Assembly: GCA_003550325.1 (NCBI GenBank)
Contig: QKWP01000242.1
Coordinates: 309,861-373,860 of the forward strand
Direction of reading: 5' to 3'
Length of the DNA: 64,000 bases
From: Gigaspora rosea
Taxonomy: Eukaryota > Glomeromycota > Glomeromycetes > Diversisporales > Gigasporaceae
The notes below the pieces were generated by a model that made no database searches, was not told the DNA's origin, and worked only from the letters and a program-made list of their open reading frames with translations. The position numbers and the translations under genes are program-made. Positions 46,640 to 57,469 of the stretch are shown here, piece after piece. Positions within the stretch are counted from its first letter, which is position 1; the number at the start of each line of letters is the position of its first letter.

Positions 46640-47094
46640 TAGTGTTTTAAATAAAAATTTTAATTTACTAGTACATGCACCTGTTATATAAAAAAATACT
46701 GGTTAAAAAAATAAACCTGTAAAAAATTTTTATAAAAGTAAGTATTTGTAGGCAATTTGTATCAGTGATTTTTTTTTAAATCTAACCCAAAATGGCACAA
46801 TGCCTTTTACAACAATGATTTTTCCTATTATTCCTTTTTCTTGCAATAATATAATCTAAGTATAACTATTTCATGCATCAGGTTATTAATTCAATAATAT
46901 TCTGATACTTCACTCTCTATAAAATCATATACTATGTTATACTACATTCCTAGTAAGTTATATATATATGCACCGGTTACTTCAAAAAATTCTGGATCAT
47001 GCACTGTTTATTGCACCAGCCCAATTTTAAAATACTAGTATATGCAATATAAAAATGGTAGATCCGGATTTTTATCATACTATTTTATACACTG
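46640..47094. mobile_element. 455-bp hAT-type MITE
   Basis: The left tip TAGTGTTTTAAAT and the right tip, reverse-complemented, CAGTGTATAAAAT match. The flanks ATGTCCAA (46632-46639) and ATGCCCAC (47095-47102) match at 6 of 8. Excision rejoins the conserved palindrome arm word ACATGTCCACTAATTGAAAG, which fixes both boundaries. No coding frame. Confidence 0.75.
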
Positions 47095-47437
47095 ATGCCC
47101 ACTAATTGAAAGTTATAGAGCTTATCAAGACATATCTAACAGTAGTTAAATCATCCAAATTGGCCCGTGGATGGTGAGATATTGTCAAAAAATGATTGGC
47201 TGACTATATAAAATCTCTATGTGAAACAAACATTGTTTACATAGAGATTTTATATAGTTAGCCAATTGTTTTTGGATGATATTTCACTATCTACTAGACC
47301 AATTTGGATGTTCTAACCACTATTAGATGCGCCTTGATGAGCTTTACAACTTTCAATTAGTGGGCATGTATCATTAACTTAGTAAGAAAAAATGGTTTAG
47401 ATAGAAGAATGCCACATTTTACTATAGTAATTACGGA

Positions 47438-48348
47438 TAGAGGTTGGAACCAGTTTTATTTTACAATTCAGATTTAATTTTTCAACTTCAACTTAAACCA
47501 ATTTTAACCCAAATTTAAATAAACCTGGTAATTTGTTTTGCGATTTTAATAAACTCATAAAACCGAATCAACCCGAATTTAAAAATACCAGTTTTTACAG
47601 TTGTAATAAACTAGTAGTTAGAGCATCCAAATATCTGTGCTTAGAGTAGCTTGATATATTGTAAATCAGAATAGGTTTGTCATGCAACCAAAATTCAGTA
47701 GATCTGGGACAGTAGGAATCGAAATTGATAAATTTTGCTAATAATCTGCTAAATAAAATTGCCAAATACTAATTTTGCTATAATATAGTTAGTTATTATT
47801 ATTAATAAATGCTGGCCTAAACTTTGGCCAAATTGAATTCATGCATCTAAGGCAATCTGTTGAGAATAGTTTATGTATTTTTGTTCCCATCATATTACAT
47901 ACCTCAGGGTAACATAAATACCAAATCCAGTATGCTCATACACAGTATACTGCACTAGCAAATTACTGCTATTTTCATAAATTTTGGAACAACTGATGAA
48001 AATTATTTGGCCAAAAAATTTGATAAATTTTGAATTTGGTATTATCAGAATTTGATTTCGGCAAATTCAAAAACTTATCAAATTCAGCTGATCAAGTTTT
48101 ATTAGTTGTCCCAGAATTTATAAAAACAGCTGTAAATGCAAGGTTTGTGAAGTTGCCATTCTAGATAGCAGTAATCTATACACTTTGCATAGCTACGTTC
48201 CTGGTATTCAATTTTCTGTTTTATTAAATTTGATAAATCCAGTTTTATTAAATTCGATTTTTCAGTTTTATTAAATCTGAATATAAAATATTCGAATCGG
48301 GTTGAACCGGTTTTAAATTTAGATGCAACAATTTGGTTTCAACCTCTA
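47438..48348. mobile_element. 911-bp hAT-type element, TAGAGGTTG ends
   Basis: TAGAGGTTGGAACC at the left and TAGAGGTTGAAACC (right end reverse-complemented) are near-perfect inverted tips. ATTACGGA (47430-47437) and ATTACAGA (48349-48356) are an 8-bp target duplication with one change. Subterminal AAACCGG/TTAAACC words recur. No transposase. Confidence 0.9.
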
Positions 48349-48645
48349 ATTACAGATTTTTATATAGTTGCCAATCATTTTTTAATGATAACGTACTATT
48401 CACTAGGCCGATTTGAAAGATCTAACTATTGCTAGATACGTCTCAACGAGCTCTACAACTTTCAATTAGTGGACATGTATCGTTAACTTAGTAAGAAAAA
48501 ATTTTAGATGAAGCATGGCATATTTCGTCTATTCTCCAGTTGACAGGCAGATTATCAATTAAGTAAAACATGCCCAGCTAATAATTTTGCTATAGAAGCT
48601 GCTAACAATTATGCTAAACACCAGTGTATAAAATCTGGAAAACCA

Positions 48646-48770
48646 TTTTTGTGCACATGTGCACATTGGATGCACACTCTATATGTTAATTAAGAAAAAT
48701 CTTTGTGCACATGTGCATATCCAATTTAAAAATTTTGCACACAAAAAAATTGTGCACATGAATTTTATTC
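48646..48770. repeat. GTGCACATGTGCA palindrome-rich repeat
   Basis: TTTGTGCACATGTGCA occurs twice (about 48648 and 48698) with further TTGCACAC and TTGTGCACATG words. This fits a subterminal region of an unrecognised hAT element, but no ends were found. Confidence 0.55.
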
Positions 48771-48974
48771 ACTGCTAAACACCAATTTAAATCTGACACA
48801 TCTAACTGAAAATTTGGAGATAGTCTGTAAAAATCAGTATTGTATAGTGAGTATTGACTTGGTGGATTAATACCAATTAGTAAGCATAATGTATTTGTAT
48901 AGTAAATTTGGGTAGCGATTGAGTAATTTCAGTAGGAAATTTTGTAAGTATGACGTATTATGTGATAGATACTA

Positions 48975-49290
48975 TATATGTACAAAACTAAGCTATTATC
49001 TAAAATAAGCTACCCTCTGATTTTTTTAAAAAATCTTAAAAATTTATTAGCAGTTGCTATATATAAAAAACTAAATTTACTAAGTACACCTCAAAAGGTT
49101 GATTAAGTAAAATTGTTCAAACCAATAAAAATACACCTACTAAAAAATTTGGTGTCATTAGGACAACTTTTATTAGTACATTTTTCAATTTTTCAAAAAA
49201 TGCAATATTTTAAAAATAAGATACTTTACATTTTTTTGTATAATTTTTTGGCCAAAAAAGATAGCTTATTTTTAGACACATATGGTATTG
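48975..49290. mobile_element. AAATAAGCTAC-family MITE, copy 2
   Basis: Collinear with 29332-29644 (CCTCTGATTTTTTTAAAAAA, GCAGTTGCTA, AAAATACACCTAC, AATTTGGTGTCATTAGGACA, GATAGCTTATTTTTAGA). The tips are decayed (ATACTATATATG / CATATGGTAT). Confidence 0.8.
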
Positions 49291-49299
49291 CTTAGTAAT

Positions 49300-50132
49300 G
49301 AAATTATGAGGTTATAGGAGTTACTATTTAAGAAGCAAAAGTTGAGCTCAACACAACTCTAGCTTTGTCATTAGTGCCGACCTGCCTACTACGTGGTAAA
49401 AAGCATTTGGGTATTGAGATATTTAGAAATGATAGGTATGATCAATAGCCTGAGTAAACAACCCAATATCAAAGTTAGTTACTTTGATAGCCTGCTATTC
49501 AGCTCAGATATCAATGAAAGTGAGAGCTATTTTAGTGATACTAGAAACTAACTGAGGACTACATAAACAGTGAAGAAAGATTCTATATAATGTTTTTCAT
49601 AGTTAGTATTATCACTGAACCAGGTGATTAAATGACAAATTCTAATACAGATTCTGTACTTGCAAAAATAACGTTGTACAGTACATTGTTAATTGGAAAT
49701 CAATTAAAACAAAATAAAATTATTCTGTTATCACAAATATCTACTAATTTCTTATATAAAAATATAATAAATAGTAAATGGCACTGCTGAATAATGAGAA
49801 TAAAAAAACATTCAATTGCACTTTGATATTTTTAATCGGCTATATCCAAAGACTGGATGTAAGAAAGTTTTGAATAAGTTAATATGACATATAATCATTT
49901 GCATGTTGATGTCATATAAATTCATCATAATTCTATTCATGACATCAAGATATTCGAGCTATTGAAGATCTACTATGAATTAATAATCAATATATGTTTT
50001 TAATATTAAAAAAATAAGTTTCTTTTGTTATATGCACTTTGTATCTTTGAGATATAAAAAATTGACTTCTGTTTAGATTAACTGAGATATAGATAATGTT
50101 AATAACATGCATTAGTGAATTACCTACAGTGT
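49300..50132. other. Non-coding stretch
   Basis: No gene or clear repeat recognised. AT-rich with a somewhat more complex patch at 49340-49560 that has no continuing frame. Confidence 0.45.
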
Positions 50133-50140
50133 ATCACCAG

Positions 50141-50262
50141 TAGTGTTCTGACCCGTCATGAAAATCCCAACCCGGGTCACCCGGTGAGCCGGGTGAACAC
50201 TGGGTAGTGGAAAAAATTCCGCTACGGGTCACCCGCGGGTTGACTACTCGGGTGGGCCATAA
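50141..50262 (+). mobile_element. GGGTGACCCG-rich hAT-type element, partial left copy
   Basis: Starts with TAGTGTTCTGACCCGTCATG and follows the copy at 53235 (AAAATCCCAACCCGGGTCAC, GAACACTGGGTAGT, TTGACTACTCGGGTGG) to about 50262, where similarity ends without a right tip. Much richer in G+C than the surroundings. Confidence 0.8.
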
Positions 50263-50519
50263 TATTTGACGACCTAATCGCAATCGATAACCTTTATTCT
50301 TTAAAATTCAACACCCTATACTATTCCAGAGTGCATTAAATTTATGTAAAATATAAAAAACAAACGAAATAAATAATTGATATTATTGTGGATGACATAC
50401 AATGGTAAATGATAAAAAAATTATAAAAGTTGAAAAAATATGAAATTAATAAATATATACAATGTTGAAATGATTGCCTTCATAATAAACTGTAAAACCA
50501 TGCTCATTTGAATTACATT

Positions 50520-53234
50520 TTAAATAGTATATATGTCCATCGTATCAATCGTTTGAATAAATTTACTGGTGTAAACAATATTTGAGTGCTCTTGTAATTT
50601 TATTGATAATTCAGGAATTGTCATATCTGCAGTCCGAAATTCACCAATAATTTTATCAGTTTCTTCACTGTTGTCTAACTCCATAAATTCTTCAAATTCT
50701 TCAAATTCTTCAAAAATATTATATTCAAATTTATCTTGTTCAATAAGTATATCTGGTTGATTTATTAAATCATGCATTTAGGAAAATAGTTTTGCTCGTT
50801 TCTGCAAATCAAAATCCATGCATGAATTTGCTAATTCGATGTAACATTCTGAAATTCCTGGAGCAAAGTCAGGTCTTAATCCCTTACAAATTTCCGATTG
50901 GAGTTCAAAACCAAAAGAGCGATTAAAAAATAGTGTTATTCCAGTGTCATTTCTGCCATAATTACTCCGAAACTGTATATATTAGCCGCTTGAGTACTTT
51001 CATGATTTAATAAATCTTCAGGGGCATGGCATGATTCCATAAATCCCATTTTCTAATATACAATCCTTGCTTCTTCGAGATAACCCCCTAAATCTTGCTA
51101 TATATGATTTGACTGGGCCAATCAATTCTTTGTGCAGAAGGATATTTCCACTATGAAGATAACCATGAATATATCTCGCACAGTAAATTTTCTTTAAATC
51201 TTCTGATATATCGACCAATATTGCTAATTTATCTTCCCAAAGAATATCTTTAAAATTCGTTCTCAGATAGTTACGGAGACTTCCTTTGTTAGCATATTGG
51301 AACACCATCATGTACTCATTCGTTATTGAATGTTGAGTTAGGGCCATATATTTCGAGACTAATACCATTTAATCTACAGTTTATGTGATTTATAAACTAG
51401 GAATTTAATTTATATCGTAAGTCATTCTAGTTTATATAATAAATCATTAATAATTTTAATTTACCTCTCTGAGAAAATTGGATGAATCTATGCGAGAACC
51501 TGGCAAAGTTTTAAGTGCAACTTTAATTAAGTTACTTGCATTTGAAATGGATTTATGCCAATTTGTTGAAAATACCGATCCAAATCCTCCTTCGCCGATC
51601 TTTCTTATGTTTGTTAATTTATCAAATGGAATCCATTCAATAATCTTTCCAGGTTCCGTAGAATGAATTTGAAATACTTTTATATAATAATCAGTTTCTT
51701 CATTTCCACTTGTCCATCCACGTGATGCCTGATAAGGATCACATTACCGGCACCAGTGCAATTTTGTATTGTACCGGTCACATATTAAACATACTCCATA
51801 CCACGATCTTCTTTCAGAAGCAAACTCATCGTATGCATCGTGCATTTCATATACTATAAAATACTCATTAGTGTCTGGATCTATCGTAATTCCAAATGCT
51901 TTTTTAATATTTTTATTTTCTAACTGCTTTTGAAACTTAAGTGACAAAGTAAATAGATGATTTTACTTTTATTGCATTAATTTGCATACTATAAATAACC
52001 CAATAATGGTCAACTTACCTCTTTTAAAAAATCAGATGGGTTACGAGAAAGAATTTTAATCCTAACCTGATAAGAAGGTTCACGTGATTTACGTACTCCA
52101 TTAAAAATTCTTCTCCATTAAAAACTGTTCGGTTTTCCTTCTCCATTTTAATTGTTCATTTACCTTTTAACCAAGTTGCTAAAAATATTTTTCCAAAATG
52201 ATCAAAATTAGGCCTATTATCCAAATTCTTAAGAGGAATCCATTCAATCACATCCTCATATTCTGTTGCTTCAAGTTGACATTTTTTAATTAAATTATCT
52301 ATATCATTATCTCAATTCTGATCTATTTTCCGAGGATCACATGACTGGCACCAGGCACTTGAAGTGTTGAATTGCATACAATGCGTACATTTTCTATAAT
52401 CCCCATTTTTTTGAGAGCTAAACTTATAAATACAATCATATATTCACTTGTAATTGTGTTTTGATTAATCCACATATTTAAATTCATTCTTTTTAACGAT
52501 ATATGATATTTCAACTTGTAATAATGTGAATTTGAATTGAATAATATTGTAAAATATGTAAATATGAAGTGATTATAGTATATATATCTATTTAAAAGTA
52601 AATAAGCCTACCTCTTTTAAGTTTAAAAAATCTAATGGATGCAGACAATCATATAAACTTTTAAGTCTAATTAATAATGGTTGCAGGTGTTTTGAATGGA
52701 ACCAATCCAACAAGACTGCATCAAAATAACTTCCATCAATCTTTTTTAATCCATCAAAAGGAATCCATTCAATTACATCTTCGTATTTAGTGGCACTGAG
52801 CAGTGTCTGAAATTGGGTTGCGGAGTCTGCGGACCGCAACAAATTTTAAATTTCCGCAACCAAAATCTGAAGTGCATGTGCAAATTCCGCACTAAATTTG
52901 CAAATTTTAATTATAAATTTTGATTAAATGCTTATACGCGCAACTAAATTTTTATAAATTCTTATAATCCGCAACTATTTTTTTTTATTTAGTTGCAGCC
53001 CGCAACTAATTTAAAAATTGAATTTCAGACACTGGCACTGAGTTGAACCTCTTTGATAAAATCATCGATATTTTTATTCCCGCTTGTCCACCCTTGAATT
53101 ATTCTTCGAGGACTACATGTTTGGCACCAGGCATTTGAAGTATTGGATCGCTTACAATAGGTACATGCTCCGTAAAAACTTCTTCTTTTAGGGCCAAATT
53201 TATCATACACCATCATATATTCATTAGTTGTGGT
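50520..53234 (-). pseudogene. Tyrosine-kinase-like protein with three cysteine-rich modules (pseudokinase)
   Basis: Read on the minus strand, three tandem modules precede one kinase domain. Each module has an NEYM/FIVYE strand, C-x2-C and WCQ/WCR-x-C cysteines, a WTSGN motif and an IEWIPF motif (modules near 53216-52615, 52480-52180 and 51900-51600). The kinase has the glycine loop IGEGGFGSVF and lysine in VALKTLP. An intron runs about 51466-51360, then comes YMMVFQYANKGSLRNYLRTN. The catalytic loop reads IHGYLHSGNIL (HRD Asp lost), the DFG region reads ARFRGLSRRS (Asp lost), then come YSFGVIMAEMT-like residues in other frames. Several stops and frameshifts occur (TGA at 52312-52314 where WTSG is expected; breaks after GIMPC). 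The N-terminal part upstream of 53234 is missing. This family is large in Rhizophagus-type fungi (recalled). The last frame, 50777-50520, is an acidic tail with FEEFEEFEEF. Confidence 0.85.
52801..53034. mobile_element. 234-bp hAT MITE inserted in the kinase module
   Basis: CAGTGTCTGAAATT and AATTTCAGACACTG are exact 14-bp inverted tips. GCACTGAG is duplicated exactly at 52793-52800 and 53035-53042. Removing the element and one duplication restores an open frame across EVQLSATKYEDVIEWIPF on the minus strand, which shows the insertion interrupted coding sequence. GCGGA/TCCGCAACT words recur inside. It is likely a young insertion because tips and duplication are perfect. Confidence 0.95.
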
Positions 53235-53548
53235 TAGTGTTCTGACCCGTCATGAAAATCCCAACCCGGGTCACCCGGGTGAACACTGGGTAGTAGAAAA
53301 AATTCTGCTACGGGTCACCCGGGTAATATAAAAAAAAAAAAAAAAACCCCCCGTTTTACGCTATTTTTTTCAATTTATATAGTTTATAACCAACTCATAC
53401 AGTTCACCCATGTGGGTGACCCACGGATGACCTGCGGGTTGACCCACGGGTGACCCGTGGGTTGACTACCCGGGTGGCCATAATTCGACCCGGGTCACCC
53501 GCCCACCCGCGGGTGACCCGGGTGATACTTACCCGGGTCAGAACACTA
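53235..53548 (+). mobile_element. GGGTGACCCG-rich hAT-type element, full right copy
   Basis: Both tips are present (TAGTGTTCTGACCCG and its exact complement). The body holds many GGGTGACCCG, CCCGGGT and CCACGGGTGACC words in both orientations, and an A-run followed by CCCCCC (about 53331-53351). The left neighbour is kinase coding sequence; the right neighbour is ATCACCAG. Confidence 0.9.
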
Positions 53549-53556
53549 ATCACCAG

Positions 53557-55195
53557 AATAGTAACCTATATAACAGTAACTCTTAATAAAAACTATAATA
53601 ATTTCAACATGAACTAACTCAACCCTAACTTCATATTGTAATTATTAGAATAATAAGCAAGTTTTTATGAGAATTTTATGATAATTCTTGATAAAAGCCA
53701 CAATAATTTTGATGTGAACTCAAAATGGTGTTCCAAAATTACAGTTGGTGGTCAAAAATTTTTTATTCTACTGTAAATTAATAAGTTCATGTTGCACATA
53801 TAAGGCAACACACAAAATTAATTTTTTCAGTTTTTATAACATGGAATTAAAAATCTTTTTTTTAGAACTATTGGGTAATTCCAGAAAATTAAATCACAAT
53901 CAGGCAACACCAAATAACAAAAATGGAAATTGGAAAAAAATTTTTCAAAAAATTGAGTTATACAGAATAAAAAATAACTTGGTGTAACCTTAACAAAAAT
54001 TTATAGTAATTTCAATAATTATAATATGAAAGAGTTGTGAAATAGTGAAATCTGCTATGATCACACATTATTGTGAAATTTGCCTTTATTATAATAAAAA
54101 AAACATATAAAATTTTTAACCTATCCTAACACAATCTACAAAGCAAATTTCACTAACTCACAACTCAGATTTCATCCCATCTATTATAATTACCACAAAA
54201 TTCATTACGTATCACACTAATTTTTATATCAGGTCCCGAATTCGCTAATAATGGATTTCATTACCATATCATTCAATCATCTTCAATTATGCACTTAAAT
54301 TATCTAGATATTAGAATTTTCCTCAATTGACATTTGTATCTATTTACGGTAAATAACTACTACAGCATTATGCTCCTTCTTAACATGTAATTTTCATAAG
54401 TATATTTGATTAGTGCAATTCCAAATGACAATAATAAAAAAACATTTTTTTATAGAGATCGTCTTGCACTTTAATCGAGACAAAAACCTGTTAAAACAAT
54501 GTTTGATTAAACAATTTTTCTCGCTCAGATTCTTTTTATTTAACATTAACTTTATTAAACATTATGAAGATACATAATGAGAGTGTGCCCCACTTCACTA
54601 TTTTTTCCCATCTTAGACATAATTTGTGCTCTTTACAATTTTACCATATGCCAATAAACACACTTTCACTTTCATGCTCCTTTCTCAATTTTGCCACTTT
54701 ATGTTCGTGTGGTCTTGTCATGTGATGAAAGATAAATGAGGATCGAAAAGCGAAAAGTACAACCCACACTATAATGTGGTGCATTCTACTTTTCAGTTAT
54801 TTTATTTTATTTTATTTTATTTTATTTTAGTTTTTTCATTTTTTTTTGTCACACTATGCTATATTGACAACTGGCCGAATGGTAGGTGCAACGAATACAA
54901 CAGATACTACAAACTTGTATGGAGGGGGTAGTTTAAGCACAAAGAAGCCAAATTATAATCAGGTAGTAAAGAGAAATGAACAAGTCAAGCAAAATAAGAA
55001 AGACTAAAATTCCACTTCAATGCCCACATAATCTCTATCGCATGCGCCTACCTGCATATTCATATAGCCTTAATCATATGAATACCTCATCTGCATCATA
55101 AAAACATATGCATATATCGATTGATTTCATATAAACCTCAATTTCATAATAATTCGTATAATGCATTTAAGCCCAAATTCATTGTATGCCATAAA
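53557..55195. other. Non-coding stretch with (ATTTT)n microsatellite
   Basis: No gene. About six TTTTA units lie at 54797-54830. The rest is AT-rich; 54590-54790 is more complex but without a frame. Confidence 0.5.
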
Positions 55196-55197
55196 TT

Positions 55198-55294
55198 CCC
55201 TATAAGAAAAATGCACCATAAAGGTACAGGTTGGCGTGTAAAGGCACGGGTTTTGATGGCACTGATTAAACCCGGACCACTTTTTTTATAGAGA
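55198..55294. mobile_element. 97-bp minimal CTATAAGAAAA-family MITE
   Basis: CCCTATAAGAAAAATGCACC and, reverse-complemented from the right, CTCTATAAAAAAAGTGGTCC are its ends. The interior contains ACAGGTTGGCGTG, as in 30560 and 44035. It is an internally deleted relative of the elements at 30535-32868 and 44005-44446. Confidence 0.75.
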
Positions 55295-56811
55295 TAGTGA
55301 TCCTTGTGATAATAACCCTAGTGTGACTTCGTCAACGCCTAGGGCTATTCTCGTACAATAGATAAATATAGACAAAATCACAACTATTAGGTTTTTAAAT
55401 TCCCAAAACAACATTTATAAAAAAAACTTTCTAAACTTTAAAATATCCGTAAACTATAATCTTATTAATTATGCCTTAAACTTAACATACTATATATAAA
55501 CAAGATTTCACTCCCCGCAATTTAGTGCACCTCTAGTTAAAGTAGATAATATTATAGACATTAGGTGTTAATTGGGTTTAGTTTAAGAAGCAACCCCTTT
55601 CTCAACGTACATGCTATCAAAGCAAATGATATCGTTGTATTCCATTCGTTTGGAATTTCGACATCGAAAAAAAGTCCATAAACTTTTCGCAAAGTAATCA
55701 TATGTTGGTATTATACAATTATATAATACATGCTATAAGATTTCTTAAAATAAATCATGAATAAACCTATTTTGAGAACTTACTATGTCATAATTGCATT
55801 AATTTAGGAATAACGTTAAACAAACATAAAAATCTTGCATATCTAAAATCAAGTTATGTTGATCACTAAATCCAAAGAGCATAAATTTTAGAATTTACTA
55901 ATTTATATATCAGATATTGTATTGAAAATTTTATTTAGTTATTTATGATTTTTGGAGTTCTTGATGTTTCTTATCTTGTTACACTTGATTTTAATTTGCT
56001 ACAATCAGTAATTTTTATTGATCATTAATTATCGGACCATATGGGCAAAAATATTTAGTAGTCGTGACTATACAAATTTAGGTGACATAACAAAGTAACT
56101 GATAAATTTTGAACCATTTTTGAGTCATTAGTAATTTGTTCGGAATACTACTCATAAAAACTGGTAAGTAACAGATTAGTTTTGGATCCTTCTAGGTTAT
56201 CTGTTCGGTGCACTACTCATTAAAACTAATGAGTGACTGATAGCTAACTCGTAAGCATTTCATAATCAATTTTAACAATCACTAACAAATAAGGCCATTC
56301 AAAGTTGATGTTTCATTTCCCATTACCTGCCGACCCATTTTTTTATTTTTTTAATTTTTATTATTATTTTTATTTCAATTATTTTATTTTTGATATTTAT
56401 TTTTCCCGGTATCACCTGATGGAGACCTCAATTTCAAGAATTATAAAAAAAATTGATCGTTAACCAAATTTTTTGATTCCATGCTATGCAAAACACAAAA
56501 CTAACTTTACGTGGCCTTTGGATATGAACATAAATCTATTAACTTACTGTGTATAATAATTATAATAATCTGCCCGCCGACCGGGATTTTGAAAACCAGG
56601 TAATGAGAGGCGAAAAAATCAACCTTGCTCTTAATAATCACTTACATATATATTATTGGCACAAATTCTTTTTAATCCACTTAAATAATCGCAGATTGAA
56701 GATATACCTCAGTAAAGCGTGCAAATCGGCCTAAATTATATCATCACCTAACCCTAACATTTATCTGAATGTTTAATCATGTCACGAAGAAATCACAGTG
56801 TTTCTACTATC
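55295..56811. other. Non-coding stretch
   Basis: No gene recognised. A pair CCCTAG / CTAGGG near 55317-55345 and repeated TCGGTGCACTACTCAT-like words near 56140 and 56205 are the only structure seen. Confidence 0.45.
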
Positions 56812-56890
56812 TCTAAAAAGGACACTGTTTTTTCGTTAACCATTTATTTTTATCAAAATGATTAACGAAAAAAGTAGTGTCCTTTTTAGA
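56812..56890. repeat. 79-bp near-perfect hairpin
   Basis: TCTAAAAAGGACACTGTTTT pairs with the complement at the right (AAGTAGTGTCCTTTTTAGA). Pairing continues through TTCGTTAACCATTT / AAATGATTAACGAA with about 10 unpaired loop bases and two small mismatches. It could be a tiny MITE or the source of a hairpin RNA. Confidence 0.85.
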
Positions 56891-57469
56891 TGATAATTCC
56901 ATGCTAGTTATATCCGTCAGCATCTTTAACGATATTACATTTGCATGCATCAATTACTAATTTTAGGTAAATGTAACTTCAAGCGTGAAGTAGACATTTA
57001 AGTTGATGACAACTTCAGACGCCAGAAAAAAGAATGGAACTAGATTCAGTTTTCGGATTTAAATCCTATATTCTTCAGAATTCGGATTATATCCGAATAC
57101 AACACCGAATATACTATCTGTAAAGCAAAAATATATAGAAGACAAAAGCATTCGACCACTTATAAAATTGCCGTAATGATAAATAGTATTGTATGACAAA
57201 TCCATTGTTCGGAAGTTTTGTCACAAAATATGCGACTAATTGTTAACGTGCATAAATAATATTATTAATTTAAACCTGGCACTGGTTTTTATTATCTTTT
57301 CAAATTTAAATGTAGGATTTATATATGCAGGATAAAACAGGATATCGATTTAAATCCAAAGTTAAATATCACAATATAAGTAAATCCGAATTTAAAAAAA
57401 AATTCGGTTCCAAACTCTTTATATAAAGTGTCTTATGCGTTTGTGGATACTTGCATTTTTATAATCAAG

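Larger units (their letters stand above)
46339..48561. mobile_element. Palindromic family P, copy 3: self-nested with two hAT insertions
   Basis: The outer palindrome (ends near 46375 AATAGGTAAAATGTGG and 48534 complement; pairing extends outward through TTGATAATCAGCCTATCAAC to about 46339/48561) contains a second full palindrome 46573-47427 (CTATAGGCGAAATG ends, TA on both sides) in its loop. A hAT-type MITE (46640-47094) splits the inner left arm. Another (47438-48348) lies between inner and outer right arms. The order of events is outer element, inner element, then the two hAT insertions. Confidence 0.85.
50141..53548. mobile_element. 3.4-kb segment with hAT-like ends enclosing a kinase gene fragment
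   Basis: The left tip TAGTGTTCTGACCCG (50141-50155) and the right tip CGGGTCAGAACACTA (53534-53548) are exact 15-bp inverted repeats. ATCACCAG is present exactly at 50133-50140 and 53549-53556, an 8-bp target duplication. Inside, a left partial copy (50141 to about 50262) and a full right copy (53235-53548) of one GC-rich element lie in direct orientation, and between them lies only kinase pseudogene and its flank. The internal tip at 53235 has no matching duplication (GTTGTGGT versus ATCACCAG), so the outer pair behaves as a single mobilised unit. Kinase similarity stops exactly at the tip of the right copy. Confidence 0.7.

Noticed and set aside
50141..53548. LTR retrotransposon (direct repeats at both ends)
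   Set aside because: The direct copies have their own inverted tips starting TAG, the duplication is 8 bp, and there is no gag, protease, RT or integrase between them.
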